Assembly (NCBI GenBank): GCA_013397435.1
Contig: VZRG01000184.1
Span: 627,881 to 691,880, forward strand
Direction: 5' to 3'
Length of the DNA stretch: 64,000 nucleotides
Origin: Erythrocercus mccallii
Lineage: Eukaryota > Chordata > Aves > Passeriformes > Dicruridae
Under the pieces are notes generated by a model. It was given only the letters and a program-made list of their open reading frames with translations. It was not told the DNA's origin and did not search any database. Below, in pieces: positions 1 to 11,147 of the stretch (its first letter is position 1; every line of letters starts with the position of its first letter). A program made the position numbers and the translations under genes.

Positions 1-249
1 ACTTTATAAAAAACACCAACTAAAATTAATTTACTAGTTTACTGATTAAAACTCGATTCAAAGTGCTTGCTCCCAAACCTCAACAATCATAGTACTTTAC
101 TTGAGATGACAAATTTGGGAGTTTCAAAGTTTTGATTTTATCCCTTTCTCGAGTCTCTAATCAGTGCCTGTAAGAGGAACTGGGGAAAACATTTCTGCTT
201 CTTCCCTTAAACAAAACCTTCCCCCTTTCCCTTGGCAACAGCAGGGAAG

Positions 250-1045
250 CTCACGGCAGCAAGCAGCGTTTCCAAACCCGATGCCCCTGTCGCAGCGCGG
301 TAAGAAAACGAGCACCGATCTTAAGCACGGGGCAATGTGCGAGCGGCCATCCAGGAACACACTGCTGATGGAAAGGGTTGGTAGAACAATCAGCAGATCC
401 CGGCACCCAATTTTTTTTCCTCCGATCCAAGTCAGCACGCTGGCTGAAGGAAGGACATCCTGTGATGATGGCATACAATGTCCTGTTTGTTTATTATTAA
501 GAGCATTCCTGCTTCTCATTACAAAACAACCAGATGCCTTACTTCCTTCAGTGGTCCTGTCTCTTCAGCAAGGCGTCCTCGGGCTCAGAGGAACGGTGAT
601 GCACATTTCCATTTATAGCCATCCACAGCCCAGTGCAAAGCCTAGCCGCTTCACTGTGAGGCAACTCTACTACTTTTCCTTCTCACACGTCTGCAAGCAT
701 AATTCTTGTCACTTGCCTGGCACTTTACGTGGCAGCTAGTTTCACATTCTTCTTCTAAACACACATGCACTTATATTCCAGGGAGATCTCGGAGTTATGT
801 ATTTCTTCACAGGAAAAAGGGAGAAGGGGGGGCGGGAAGCAGGTTTATGCAATCGGGTGCCTGTCTGTCTCTCTGACAGGCATACACAAACCCCTTTCCC
901 TTAACCTGCTCCTCCTCCCACTGATAAAAAGACGTGTGGAACGGATTACTTGCCATTTTGGGCCTGCGATGCTGAGAATAGCATATCTGTGTAAAGACCT
1001 TCCGTGTGCGCTAACGCGGCAGGGCTCGTGGCAGCAGACCTAAGT
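250..1045. promoter_or_regulatory. CpG-retaining segment, candidate regulatory element
   Basis: About 30 CpG dinucleotides lie here, 14 of them between 254 and 439 and another knot of six at 967-1028, whereas most of the following 3.5 kb is CpG-poor. In a vertebrate genome, methylated CpG decays, so retention suggests either germline hypomethylation or selection. The longest open frame of the window (164-739, plus strand, 191 codons) overlaps it. Its translation is low in structure, rich in Ser, Pro and Leu, and shows no domain I recognise, so I treat the open frame as a by-product of GC content. It could be a small promoter, for instance of a noncoding RNA, or a distal enhancer; no TATA box or start-site signal decides this. 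Confidence 0.35.
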
Positions 1046-4000
1046 AGGGCAACTGCTGGCAAGTGAGTGTCCTGGCTTAACTGCCACCACAGCATAATTC
1101 CACAGGAGAGGTGGCCCGAGCACTGGGGCTGAAGGATAGAAATGTAATTGGATATACCCTGTAAAACCGAGGCACATCCAAAATGAGGTCTAGGAAGTCT
1201 CTGAAGTAGGAAGAACCATTCATTAAAGGAGAGAAATCCGGCCTACTTGATTGGGTTAATTAACTGATGCTGAGTCACACTGCACAGAACAGAAAAACAA
1301 TGTAGTCATACTGAAGGTGATTATTTTACCGAAAAATAGTCTCACTCCGAGAGGCAGCTGTTTCAGAGCTTTTCACTTCCCTGTTAGCTTGCAAGAAAAA
1401 AAAAGGCGGGGGGGGGAGAGACAAGAAGGAGTTGATGTGTTTTCTTCAGGGACTGATCTTCTTAATGTGAAGGAGAGCAGGGGAAAAAAGCAAATCTGCT
1501 TTTCAAGGAACTGAGAATGCTTTTGGGCTGGAAAACAAGGGGAAGCAGAGATTAGGTTAGATCAGATTGCATCAGATGAAGTGAAATATTCATCAGGAGG
1601 ATGCCAATATCCCAGGTCAGTGCGGGTCTATTCCTGGAGCCTGGGGAGGTGAGTACAGCCTGTGAAGCCTATGGACTTCAAATAACTCTGTGGCACGCTC
1701 TGAGGCTATCCCAAAATTAGCTCCAGGTGTCTCAGCGAAGCTGAGCCCCCAACTACCTTAGCTCAGGAGAAGGGTTTTGCTGATACAGCCTAACAGTGCC
1801 TGATCTGGAATAAAACTAAGTTTATCAAGAAAAAGAGACAGAAACAAATTGTTAAGAATGTGTACTAAAGTAAGAATCACAGAGGAAACTCTGCCATTAA
1901 AGAAATATATAGACTGACCTTCTGACCTTCCTCCTGAAGAGAGAAACATAAAAAGATGCCGTGTTTGACCAGAAGTTTTCTGCTTTTATAGAAATCGTTT
2001 GTACCAGTAGCTGCTATTGTCTGGAATGTGCAATCTCAAAATGTTGTTCATTTCAAAAAGAACATTTTTAGTCATATTTTAATTTTTTCCTTCTCGCTCA
2101 TAGAAAACCTCAATTACTGTATTAATCAGCATTTCTCAGGCAGCTCTCTCTGCAGCAGCCTTCAGCCTAGCAACAAATCATGAATGGCCCTAACAGCTCT
2201 GATCTCAGAAATCCCCATCCATTTCCTTTGATGCTATCACCACTTCAGCTCAACAACAAGCCTGTGCAACTCAGCCTCAGCTGCCACTGCTGCTGCTCTC
2301 CCTGCGCCTGCTGTAATTGTAAGGGGAAGAAGGAGGGAAGGGAGCTGGCTCTAATAGATGAAATTTCTTTAAAAAGTTGGAGGGGAGATAAAATGCACAT
2401 GAGAGATTAAAGGAGAGTCTCATTTTCACATCCTCCCCTTCCCCAAACAAGGTCAGTGGCAGATTGACCACATCAAGAGTAACTACCAGACCCACCCCCA
2501 TTTCCCACTTCCTGCATGTAGGCATCCTTGCGCTGGTAAACATTTGGGGACCAGTTGTGGTCATTGTTGAAGAAGGTACATGATGTAGTTGCACGACTGC
2601 ACATCTTTTAAAAGCCAACTGAGAAATCAAACTCTAAGAAGAACTTGCTTTCAAGTTCTGATATGCATTCATGTTTTGGGGCCACATTTTTGAAAACATG
2701 GTTGCTGTCAGATTCAAGGGGAAAAGAGAGAGATCCTTTAGTGACTGTGCAACAGCAAAAGTTACACTTCATTGTAAAAGAGAACCCGTCTCCTCTTCAG
2801 ACTGGCCTGATCTTTGCAAAACCTGCCTATGGGCTTCAGATATGATCTCAGAGGCTTTGTATGCCCTAGACAACTTCGGCTGGTATTGCCCACAAGGAGA
2901 GAAATTAAAATTGCACTTGAATCTACAAGAAGCTTTTTGCAAGGGCATTTGGGGTGTTGTGTGCTATAGCCAGGAGGCTTTTGAATTAACACATGCAGCT
3001 CTCAGGGACTGCCTTTAATTACAGAGCACCCTGGTCATTGCCTCGTAGCACTTCTAAATGCCAAACGTTTATTTTTGTCTGGGCTGTGCAATACCAAGAG
3101 CAGACATTTTGGCTTCACTCTTAGCTACTGACTAGTGCAAGCCTTAACATCACTTTTGTTTTCTGTTTTTTATCCTCTCAAAAAATTTTCCTTAAAAAGA
3201 GAAAAAAGGAGTCAAACAAAAATACCATATCCCTTTTTGCTTCCCACTAGGCCTTATTAAAACACTGCTCAGATGATGTGTGAGTAAGCCAAAACAATTC
3301 TCCTCCAATGGAATAATAACATTCTCACAGCACACAGAAGCAAGAACTAAGCTTCAGTCTTTTCCTCTTGTTGAGGCTGGAGTTTCAGAAGAAGGAGCCA
3401 AAGCCGTCTGGGCCTGCTATCAGGAGGGCAAGAAGGCTTTGTGAGAAGGTGGATCACAGATGTTCCCTTCTTGGCTACCATCAGCCTTCCCATCACTCTT
3501 CTGAGCAATGGTGGTCTTGGGAGGGGTAGGGATGACAGTCAAGAGCCCATACAAGAACACTTCTATTGTTTTTGCATGTTTCTACCAACACAGGTTTATA
3601 CTGGACAAGAAAATATGAGTACAAATTCAGCCTTTCACATCCCAACCCTGGAGTTTTGAAAATTCCATTTTAATAGAGACTGAGGAAAAATGAATGATAA
3701 CTGGCCAACCCATTCCAACTACTTTAACTACTTTCCAACCTTACTGGTGACAAGACGACTGAAAATTGGAAAATTTTCATTTAAAATAGGCTGATTTCCA
3801 GATTGTCATGGAGGAGGGATGAGATGGTATGCATATATTAGAAGGCTCGATTCTGTGAATACTTCAGACATCAGCCCCCAAACAAGCTCACAACAAGTTG
3901 AAATAATGAAGTCACCTCAGAATTAATTGTACTATTTCAACTTTCATGTCTCTTCCCAACTTGGCAGTCACGACACTTTTTGGAGTATTCTCTCCTCAAC

Positions 4001-4590
4001 TTGCCTGGTAAGACACAGTGATATGAACGATGCTGAAACTTCAGTCTGTGCTCCTGCACAGTTCAGTTTTCATGTCAGACACTCTCCGAGCTTCCCAGTC
4101 TCCTGGAGCTGATGAACACAGCAGAAGGAGGGCAATATCCATGGGTGGAACTACGCCACTTTTCTCAGACAAAGAGCTGGCCAGAGAGCGCATTTCAAAA
4201 CAGATTAACAAAAACAACAGCTACACACCATGACAAAGTGCATGTGGTGGAAATGAAAATATTTACCCACAGATTATCACAGATCCAGCAATGTGACTAC
4301 CGTGCATTGAAGACCAAAGGTTTCAAAATAGTGACTGTATGTTTAGACTTGACTGGGGAATCTGGAAGGGTTGGTCTGTAGGACCACTTTTTAAGTTTCT
4401 AAGACTACAGTTGTCATTTCTCCACCTCTCCTACCCCAGGGTGGTGAAATAACAGTCTTTTCATACCTGTGTGTTGGCTGGGGGAGGGAAGAATTCCTCT
4501 GCTATTAAACACAACTTCTCATTAAATAGTTGACACCTTATCCTTCTTTAAATGTTGTAATGTTTACTTTGCAAAACCCAGGAAAGCTTT
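1046..4590. other. Anonymous noncoding stretch
   Basis: I see no gene or recognisable transposon here. Notable only are an A run followed by a nine-G run at 1396-1416, an AT-rich patch near 2040-2110 and a short CTG-rich patch at 2281-2315. Open frames are at most about 117 codons and show no domains. Confidence 0.6.
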
Positions 4591-4766
4591 TAAAATAAAG
4601 ATAGCAGAGAGATTCTTAAGCCGGGTGTCCTCGCTTATCTGCTCTTTATCAACCAGCTATTGTTTCTGGAGGAGCTCGTTGGGGAAGGTGGAGCAAAGAG
4701 GGTTAATGTTCAATAGGTATCTATCAGTTCCCCTGAAGGAATAGCGCTGCTGACAGAAGAGCAACA
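4591..4766. promoter_or_regulatory. Candidate enhancer patch with GATA-like and SOX-like sites
   Basis: Within 130 bases there are AGATAG (4599-4604), TTATCT (4635-4640), TTTATC (4645-4650) and a doubled TATC at 4717-4727, all GATA-factor-like cores. A SOX-like CTATTGTTT lies at 4658-4666. Such short motifs occur by chance; the clustering is what is seen and enhancer function is inferred. Confidence 0.25.
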
Positions 4767-5259
4767 CAGGGCTCTCAGCTACTTCCTGCAAATGTGACAA
4801 ACCAGAGAGGGGAAAAAAACCCAAAACAACGGAAGGCTGCAGCTACTTCTTCTCTTTTTTTCTTCATTTTTTTTTCTCCCTCTCCCAAAACAACTAGTTT
4901 TAAGAAATACATTGTCCTTAGGAGAGATAATCCCACAATAGAGAGTCCATTAGAGGTATTAAAGCATTGGCAGCGCCTGATCTACAAGAAGGGCTCTGTC
5001 CTGACAATAGACAATTAAAGCTGATAAATCTGCACTACTTGTTGCCGTTCTAATTCCTCGTAATTGTATGCTACTTGTCCCTGCCTCCTGCGTCCAGGGA
5101 TGAAGCATGCTTCTTTAATCTCCAGAGTACCTGACCTAGTTCCTATGTGGTCTTTTCAGGACCTGTTTTCTTCCCATCTGGACTTCTTTCCTCCTACTCT
5201 CCTTTCCTGCTTTTCTGCCCTAAGCATTAAGAAGAGGTTACGATAGAGGGCACAGAAAA
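4767..5259. other. Anonymous stretch with polypyrimidine tract
   Basis: A pyrimidine-rich tract of about 40 bases (4847-4888) is the only clear structure. It resembles a splice-acceptor tract but has no adjacent convincing exon. Confidence 0.5.
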
Positions 5260-5480
5260 CACCAGAGCACAGCACCCGGATCAATAATTCTGGAGCCCCA
5301 GACAATGCACTAATCTGCAATAACAGCTAATCATGGTCAATTTGGCACACCAGTGATTAAACTGTACTTTTCATTAGGCTCAACAAGTAGAGCAGACGCA
5401 CACTGACAATTCAAAGTGCCCTATCAGTAAGAGCTGCCAAACTCACGTGCACTTCTGCATTTGTAGCTGCTGCATCACTA
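5260..5480. promoter_or_regulatory. Candidate homeodomain-site cluster
   Basis: This patch carries repeated TAATC/GATTA-type cores (near 5311, 5328 and 5355) plus CATTAGG, with mixed, non-repetitive sequence in between. That texture is common in conserved noncoding elements near developmental genes. Conservation itself cannot be judged here. Confidence 0.22.
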
Positions 5481-6590
5481 GACTAGGTGCTTTGTGGGGG
5501 CTTACCTGTCTTCTTTTGTTATTTTATGAACTGGGACTCTTAGCTGTGTTTTCTATAAAAAGCAAGCCCCTGCCTCATTCCACAGCCACAAGTTCTCTTA
5601 CTTAAAGGGCCCAGTGAAATTGTGATATGCAGGATGCTGAAAAATTATCATCTCTATTACACATTCCCTCGTGGTCCTAACAAAATTCTTGGTTTTATTT
5701 TATGTCTCACAGATATTTGGTGGTTTTGTCAATTTTTTTTCCCATTGAATAAATCTTGGAAGCTTGTTGGTGACAGAGCAGAAGCATGAAAACGTGCATC
5801 ACACGATTGAGAAGATTGAAAGCAAGTAAAAATTACTTTGGATCTATTTACTTTTCAAACTGAACTGTCCAGCCAACTTCATAGAGTATTTGGAGACTCA
5901 AGAAGGGTTTGGATTTTTTCCTCCCACCCCTGAACTTATGAACAAGCCACTACTGTGCCCACCATAGAAATCTACACAGTTATTACCCTTTACATGTCAT
6001 TTTGAAAGTGGCCTTCCTGTCACCCTCATAGAACAATTTCTTGTGACAACAGTTTATTCTGGTTGCAGTCACACCTAACGGACCCATTTTGCAAACTGCC
6101 TTGAAAGTCTCAACTGAGAGTTTACCACAATCTTTCTCTAAAGCACAGCACCAAATTCCAGGACTCCTAGAGACCAACCCCACACACTCAGAGGTCTCCT
6201 TCTGTTTAACTTTAGCTTATCATCCTTGTAGTAACTTGAATAAGTGTTAAAACTGCACTTCAAGTTGCTCAAAAAAAAAAAAAAAGCTTGGAAGATGTCA
6301 AACGAAAGCAGGAAATGTCTTTTCTACTATTAATATTAATGAATCCCTAATGCATTTGCAACCCACTTGAGGTTAAGTCAGTAGAGTTCTTCTTCTGACA
6401 GCTATTCCTCATCAAACTACCACTGCTGAAGATGCTGATGCTTTCCCTTTTGCTCTGTAATCTTTAAACCAAGTTTAAATCACACCAGAGCCTACCACAA
6501 AATAACTTATTTTATCCTAAGTGAACACCAAGCCCTGGAGACAGCAGTTTAAAACAGCACACATGTCCGCTCAATTTATCATTTTAAGAT
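5481..6590. other. Anonymous noncoding stretch
   Basis: There is a run of 15 A at 6271-6285 but no gene-like sequence or flanking duplication around it, so it does not look like the tail of a processed pseudogene. Nothing else is recognised. Confidence 0.55.
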
Positions 6591-6930
6591 AGGAAGCTGC
6601 CGCAACAAACAAAACACCTCTTTGAAAGTGGGACAGCAGCAGATTGCGGTGCAGAAAGCTCTGGGATCTTTTGTTTTCCTGGAGAGCAACAACACGGCTT
6701 TGCAGAGAAAGACAACAGCCTCCCCTTGCTGATATCTAAATCAGTTCATATAGAAAAGCCTGCCAACTGCTAGTTAGATGGTAGCAAAATATTGCAGATA
6801 ATTCACTTTTCACGATAAAGCAGAAACAAGCAGGCATGCAGCACCCAGCAGGGGCTCAACTGATAAAACGGTGTCAAACTCAAACCATTTGTCAATTGGG
6901 AGGGAAGAGAGCAAGCTGAAAGATGGTCTC
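6591..6930. promoter_or_regulatory. Candidate regulatory patch, SOX-like motifs
   Basis: Several ACAAA/ACAAC and TTTTGTTTT cores (for example 6605-6616, 6669-6678, 6688-6697) occur in mixed-complexity sequence, together with a CAATTG E-box-like site near 6893. Function is inferred from motif texture only. Confidence 0.18.
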
Positions 6931-8069
6931 AGGAAGTAGATTTATCTAGTGCGACACATTAACTAGTATAAATACTACGGAAAAAGTAAACACATTTACC
7001 CAGCAGTATCTCTAGCCAGCAAAGAAAAGGCTTCTGAGCCTCAGACTCACGCTGGCCATCTAACCACTCAGCTGTCAGCTACAACAGCAATAGCATTTTT
7101 CTTCTTGTGCAGGATTGCAATGACATTTAATTCACAGCACTAAAAGGTTTTATTAAAAGTGTACATTATAATTAAGCAAAACAAAAGCGTGACTCGTGTG
7201 CTGTTCTAGTCTCCTCCCTCCACCCAGTAGCCAAACCAAATAAAACCACCTTGGCAGCAAACAAGTCAGGTAACATATCCCGAAGAGCACAGATTTGTTA
7301 TAGAATCATTCACTTGGTGTCTGGCTTGTTCAAAACTGCCTTATCAGAAACTTCTGTGCTGGAGGCTCCTGAGGCAATAGAGGGGGCTGACAATGCAGGT
7401 CAGGCACAGTAATTCGCCAACAGCGTAATGTGGGACACATAAACAAACTGGAATAATGCAGGGCAGAAGGGCTCTTTGGATGTATGCTTTCCATTGGAAA
7501 GTATAAACAAATAACAGAGTCTGTGCACGGCACGTCTCTGCTACGATCACTGGGAAGAAGGAAAACATTTCAAAGGGCTTTAGGATACCAACCCACAGCT
7601 ACGTGGTAACCTGTAATATCAAAGAACAGTGCAGCATATCGGCAAACCATTTTAACACTCAATCTTATGCAAACCTCAATGATTAACAGCAAAGTAAGTA
7701 ATCTGCATCTCCCCCCCCTCCCATCCCCCTCCAAAAAAAAGGAGTTAGTTCATAAAGAAAACTACACAGCACAGTTCTTTGTTCAGCTGTACCTTCATGT
7801 GTCCACACAGCACAGGTTCCCCACCTCCAGCTGATGCATCTCAGGATTTTAGTCCATATGGAAAGTCTGTCATTCGCTCTCACACTCTTACACACACACG
7901 CATGCTCATGCACTCCACACCACACCCGCACTCTTGCTCCCCAACATACACTGCCTGGAACTGCTCCGAGGATTTTAGAATTTCCTCTTGCTAGCAGATT
8001 CCTCCCTCCCCTCACATCCACTCCACCCCGTTCTGTAATTAGGCTTAACAAGAGCAATTAACAAAACAA
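6931..8069. other. Anonymous stretch with C-rich and CA-rich tracts
   Basis: No gene is seen. The stretch holds a C-rich tract at 7711-7732 (minus strand G-rich) followed by eight A, and an imperfect CA-rich tract around 7880-7935. Open frames crossing these tracts are low-complexity artefacts. Confidence 0.55.
7711..7732 (-). repeat. C-rich tract, potential G-quadruplex on minus strand
   Basis: Runs of eight, three and five C are separated by one or two bases. On the minus strand these give G5, G3 and G8, enough for four G tracts if the long run is divided. Fold formation is predicted, not shown. Confidence 0.4.
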
Positions 8070-8245
8070 ACTCCTCTCCGCCTGGTGGCCTTATAATTCT
8101 GATTGTCATAATGTATTAAGATGTGTAAGCCAGTTTAAAATAAAGGTAAATTACAGCATTGCACAAGGGCCATTTTGCACCTATTTCTACTGCTTTTATC
8201 ATAGGGATAATGAACATTCAGCCACGCCTTTAATTTAAAACATAA
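8070..8245. promoter_or_regulatory. Candidate conserved noncoding patch
   Basis: The patch is AT-rich but non-repetitive, with CATAATG, TTTAAAATAAAGG, TTATCATAGGGATAATG and an ACGCCTTTAATTT end. This is the mixed motif texture seen in many vertebrate conserved elements. No alignment is available, so confidence is low. Confidence 0.2.
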
Positions 8246-10184
8246 AACACCAAAACTCACATCTGAACAGCAGAACTCAAAATTAATGCTTTTGAACCAG
8301 CAAGACTATTTTGATTTTTTTCCTAGTTTGCTAGAGGGCAGCTCCCTTCTCCCATGCACAGTAAACTCCTTAGGAAGATTTTTATTTAGGGAGCTAATTT
8401 GTGATCCTAAATATCCAAGGTGTAAAATCAAGTTTTAATGCATCTCCTGGCTTTACAGTTGTCCATGAATAAACTGTTCCTTTTGCCTGCCTGGAGTCTA
8501 ACAGCATGACACAGGAGACCAAAGCCTCAAGATTTTTCTGATGGTTTGTCTGTCCATTTTTAAATCATTTTCCTTCAGCAAGCAAATCACATAACTTCAG
8601 TGTCAGAATCATAAAAAAGAACCAGTTGAGGACTAACTGATTTCAGGTGGTCAGTGGAGAAACTTTGATGTTCTTTGATTTCAGTGAGCTATGGGTACAA
8701 CACGCAGAGAAAATTTATAGACAGCCTGAATTCAGTTGGAAAATATATCTAGTTCTTGTTCTGCTTATACACCATGTGAGTTTCTAATTAAGACTATCAA
8801 CGTGAAATGAGTGAACATATAAAACTCATAAGCACACAGAAGACCCAAAAATTAAACTAGTTTGATATGTGACAGGGATTTGGGTTCATGTGAACTGAAA
8901 AAACCATTCCGTTCCCTCAATTACGTACATTCTGATTCACAATACCATCTGCTAACTAACCGCAAACAATTTAAAAAAAAGTCAAAAAAAAGAAAGAAAA
9001 AAGAAGGCTGATGTTGCTAGTATATTGTTGGAATCCTGCAGTTTCTGATAAGCTAGTTATGTTTTTCCAAGTCAATGATTTCATCTCTGCTGGGTGTCAA
9101 CATTTACACAAGAATAATTTGGGGGGTCAGAAAGACATCAGCAAATGAGATTTCAAAAGGTTTCATAACAGCACGGATTGCTCAAACCCAGGGAAAGGAG
9201 GTTTCAGCTTCCAGAAGTTCACTCTTCTGCTTCTTCATTCCTCCTTCCCTGAAGCTGAGTCAAAGTTCTGTAAAAACCTACAGCCAACCATCAGATTTGC
9301 AAGACAACAGACTCACATAAAAAACCCCAAGCTCTGCACTGAGACAAACACTCCAAAATGTCAGTAAATGGAGACTTATTATGGTGCAAACTCAGGCATT
9401 CCTTCAATTGGTAGGAGATGCCAGGACATCTAAGATTGTGTACAGAAAGTCAGTTCTGCAGTCTTGGCATAGGATGCACCATCTTTTTCTCCACCTCATT
9501 TGGTGTTTAGAAAGAAGAGTGCTGACTAGAAGAGCCATTTTTCCGGATTTTTTTCTCTCTCCTTTCTCCTTGAAAGGCCCAGTGCCTTACTTTTAACCAC
9601 AGACCATTCAAAATGAAGACAACCAATTTTGTCTTGTATTTTTCCACTTTGCTCATCAGAACAGCAGCACTTGAACGCTTCACAAACATCAAATAATGAC
9701 TAATCTGATTTTCACAATACCTCCCCCATATGTTGATGAAGGTATTATTGCTATTCTCGCTCTGCAGAAGGGGTACGGAGACACAGTGACATTAACATCA
9801 AAAGCATACATTACTTTTGGGATGCAGAGCAGCTGATTTACTCAGCACAGTGCATTATTTTATATGTTCAAAGCATTTCTCTTCCTGGCATCTGCTATGG
9901 CTCTGTATTTTGCAGGGCTTCTCATCAGGCACCCAAGAAGATGTCAAAGTTATTGCTCACACACAAAAGGCTTTGCTGAGGTGAATTGGCCTGAATCTTA
10001 TTCCGAATCACAGGTAGGAATAGTACATAGTTCTTCAGAGCACCTGCTCTGAGTAGAGCAGGACTTCTTCCTACCATAGCTATCTTACTTCCTTATGCAG
10101 CAGCGAATGAGATGGTGGGAAGAGGTGTCTTAAAGATAACATTTTATTGCACCACCCCAATTCATCTCCCCTAGCAAGCTTGTC
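8246..10184. other. Anonymous noncoding stretch
   Basis: I see no gene, RNA gene or transposon. An A-rich tract at 8970-9006 is the only low-complexity feature. Confidence 0.55.
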
Positions 10185-10262
10185 TTATGCCTGAATGAGG
10201 CAAGTAGCCAGTTAACAGTAATTAAATGAGTAATTAAAGACTGTATCATAATGCATAAGAGG
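10185..10262. promoter_or_regulatory. Paired homeodomain sites with POU-like site
   Basis: GTAATTAAA occurs twice on the plus strand, at 10218-10226 and 10230-10238, 12 bases apart. It is followed by CATAATGCATAAG at 10247-10259, which resembles a POU-homeodomain site. The repeated spacing near one helical turn suggests cooperative homeodomain binding; this is inference. Confidence 0.25.
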
Positions 10263-11057
10263 ATCAAACTGGAGTTAGGCAAACAACTTTAAACTCTGGA
10301 GAACTTGAATTTGAAATTTTAGTAAGGTTTTTCTCTACAGGTTTTATGCTGATTTTTGAAACTGCAAATAGAAAAAGCAGAGATTTCATGACTTGGCAGT
10401 ACTCTGATGCCTACACAGATCAAGAACAGAGCTGAGGTATTCTGGTCTGCCACAGGCAGACCTCTGCAAGGCCACTGGCAGACCTGGCTCACAGCAACCA
10501 TACGGTTGTTTTTGGCAAGGTCAGCACAAGCATTGTAAGAGATAGGACACTTCTTTTGATGGGTTTCATCATGTGATAGGCTGGCAGCAGAGGAATGACT
10601 GCTTTCAGGCATCTTGATTTCATGCCAGGTGTGGTGTGGAGTTTGTTCTTCCTCTTCCAGTGCTCAACTCAGACTTCTGATTGGTTTCCTTGCCCAGCAA
10701 GTCCTCAGCTTGTTCCTCCTGACCCCTCTTGCAGTTTCCCTTTCCAGTCACTCACATCTACCCCTCCCACACGCAGGCTCCTGTGCGCCAAGTCTTCTCA
10801 TCAAGCCAGTTTCAGTCCCTCCTGGTTCCTCATCTGCACTGTACTTCTTTCCTGTCCTACTTCAGGCAAACATGACATGCTCTCCATCCCCATGTGCCCC
10901 TTCCTGCTGACCAGCAGGCCTGGCCTCCGTAGCCTCCTCATCAGTGTGGTGCAGTCAGGTCTGCAAGCATCTCCTGGTGCTCCTGTGCAGGCACGTAGCC
11001 CTGAGCTCATTTCACATGTTGAGCAGACATGGTGTCAGGCCAACTGGAACTCCTGTG
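10263..11057. other. Anonymous stretch, C- and T-rich in its second half
   Basis: From about 10615 the plus strand becomes rich in C and T, which lengthens open frames by chance (164 codons at 10595-11089). The translation has no domain, signal or repeated structure I recognise. Confidence 0.55.
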
Positions 11058-11147
11058 ACTATGTTAGTATGGCACTGAGCCCGAGCTAATAAGCCCTGGT
11101 GAGAAGCCGGATATATTAGCTTGGGCTTAGCACTGTGCTAATGCAGG
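11058..11147. repeat. Long imperfect hairpin
   Basis: The core arms are 11065-11091 and 11114-11140 (27 bases each, 22-base loop). Sixteen loop-proximal positions carry only two mismatches. All seven mismatches in the 27-base arms are transitions, and five would be G-U pairs in RNA read from the plus strand. Pairing continues weakly to 11059 and 11146. The size fits a microRNA-type precursor, and the all-transition decay also fits an old palindromic transposon remnant. I do not recognise a known microRNA seed. Confidence 0.45.

Noticed and set aside
164..739. Longest open frame, 191 codons, plus strand
   Set aside because: No domain, signal or family resemblance; overlapping minus-strand frames are also open; the length is explained by locally raised GC content and CpG retention.
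6271..6285. A15 run as the tail of a processed pseudogene
   Set aside because: No coding-like sequence precedes it on either strand and no flanking duplication is visible.
6868..6884. GGTGTCAAACTCAAACC as a hAT transposon terminal repeat
   Set aside because: No partner inverted end or eight-base target duplication was found.
10595..11089. 164-codon plus frame
   Set aside because: Sits in C/T-rich sequence that depletes stops; the peptide is Ser/Pro/Leu-rich with no recognisable motif, and its end overlaps the hairpin.
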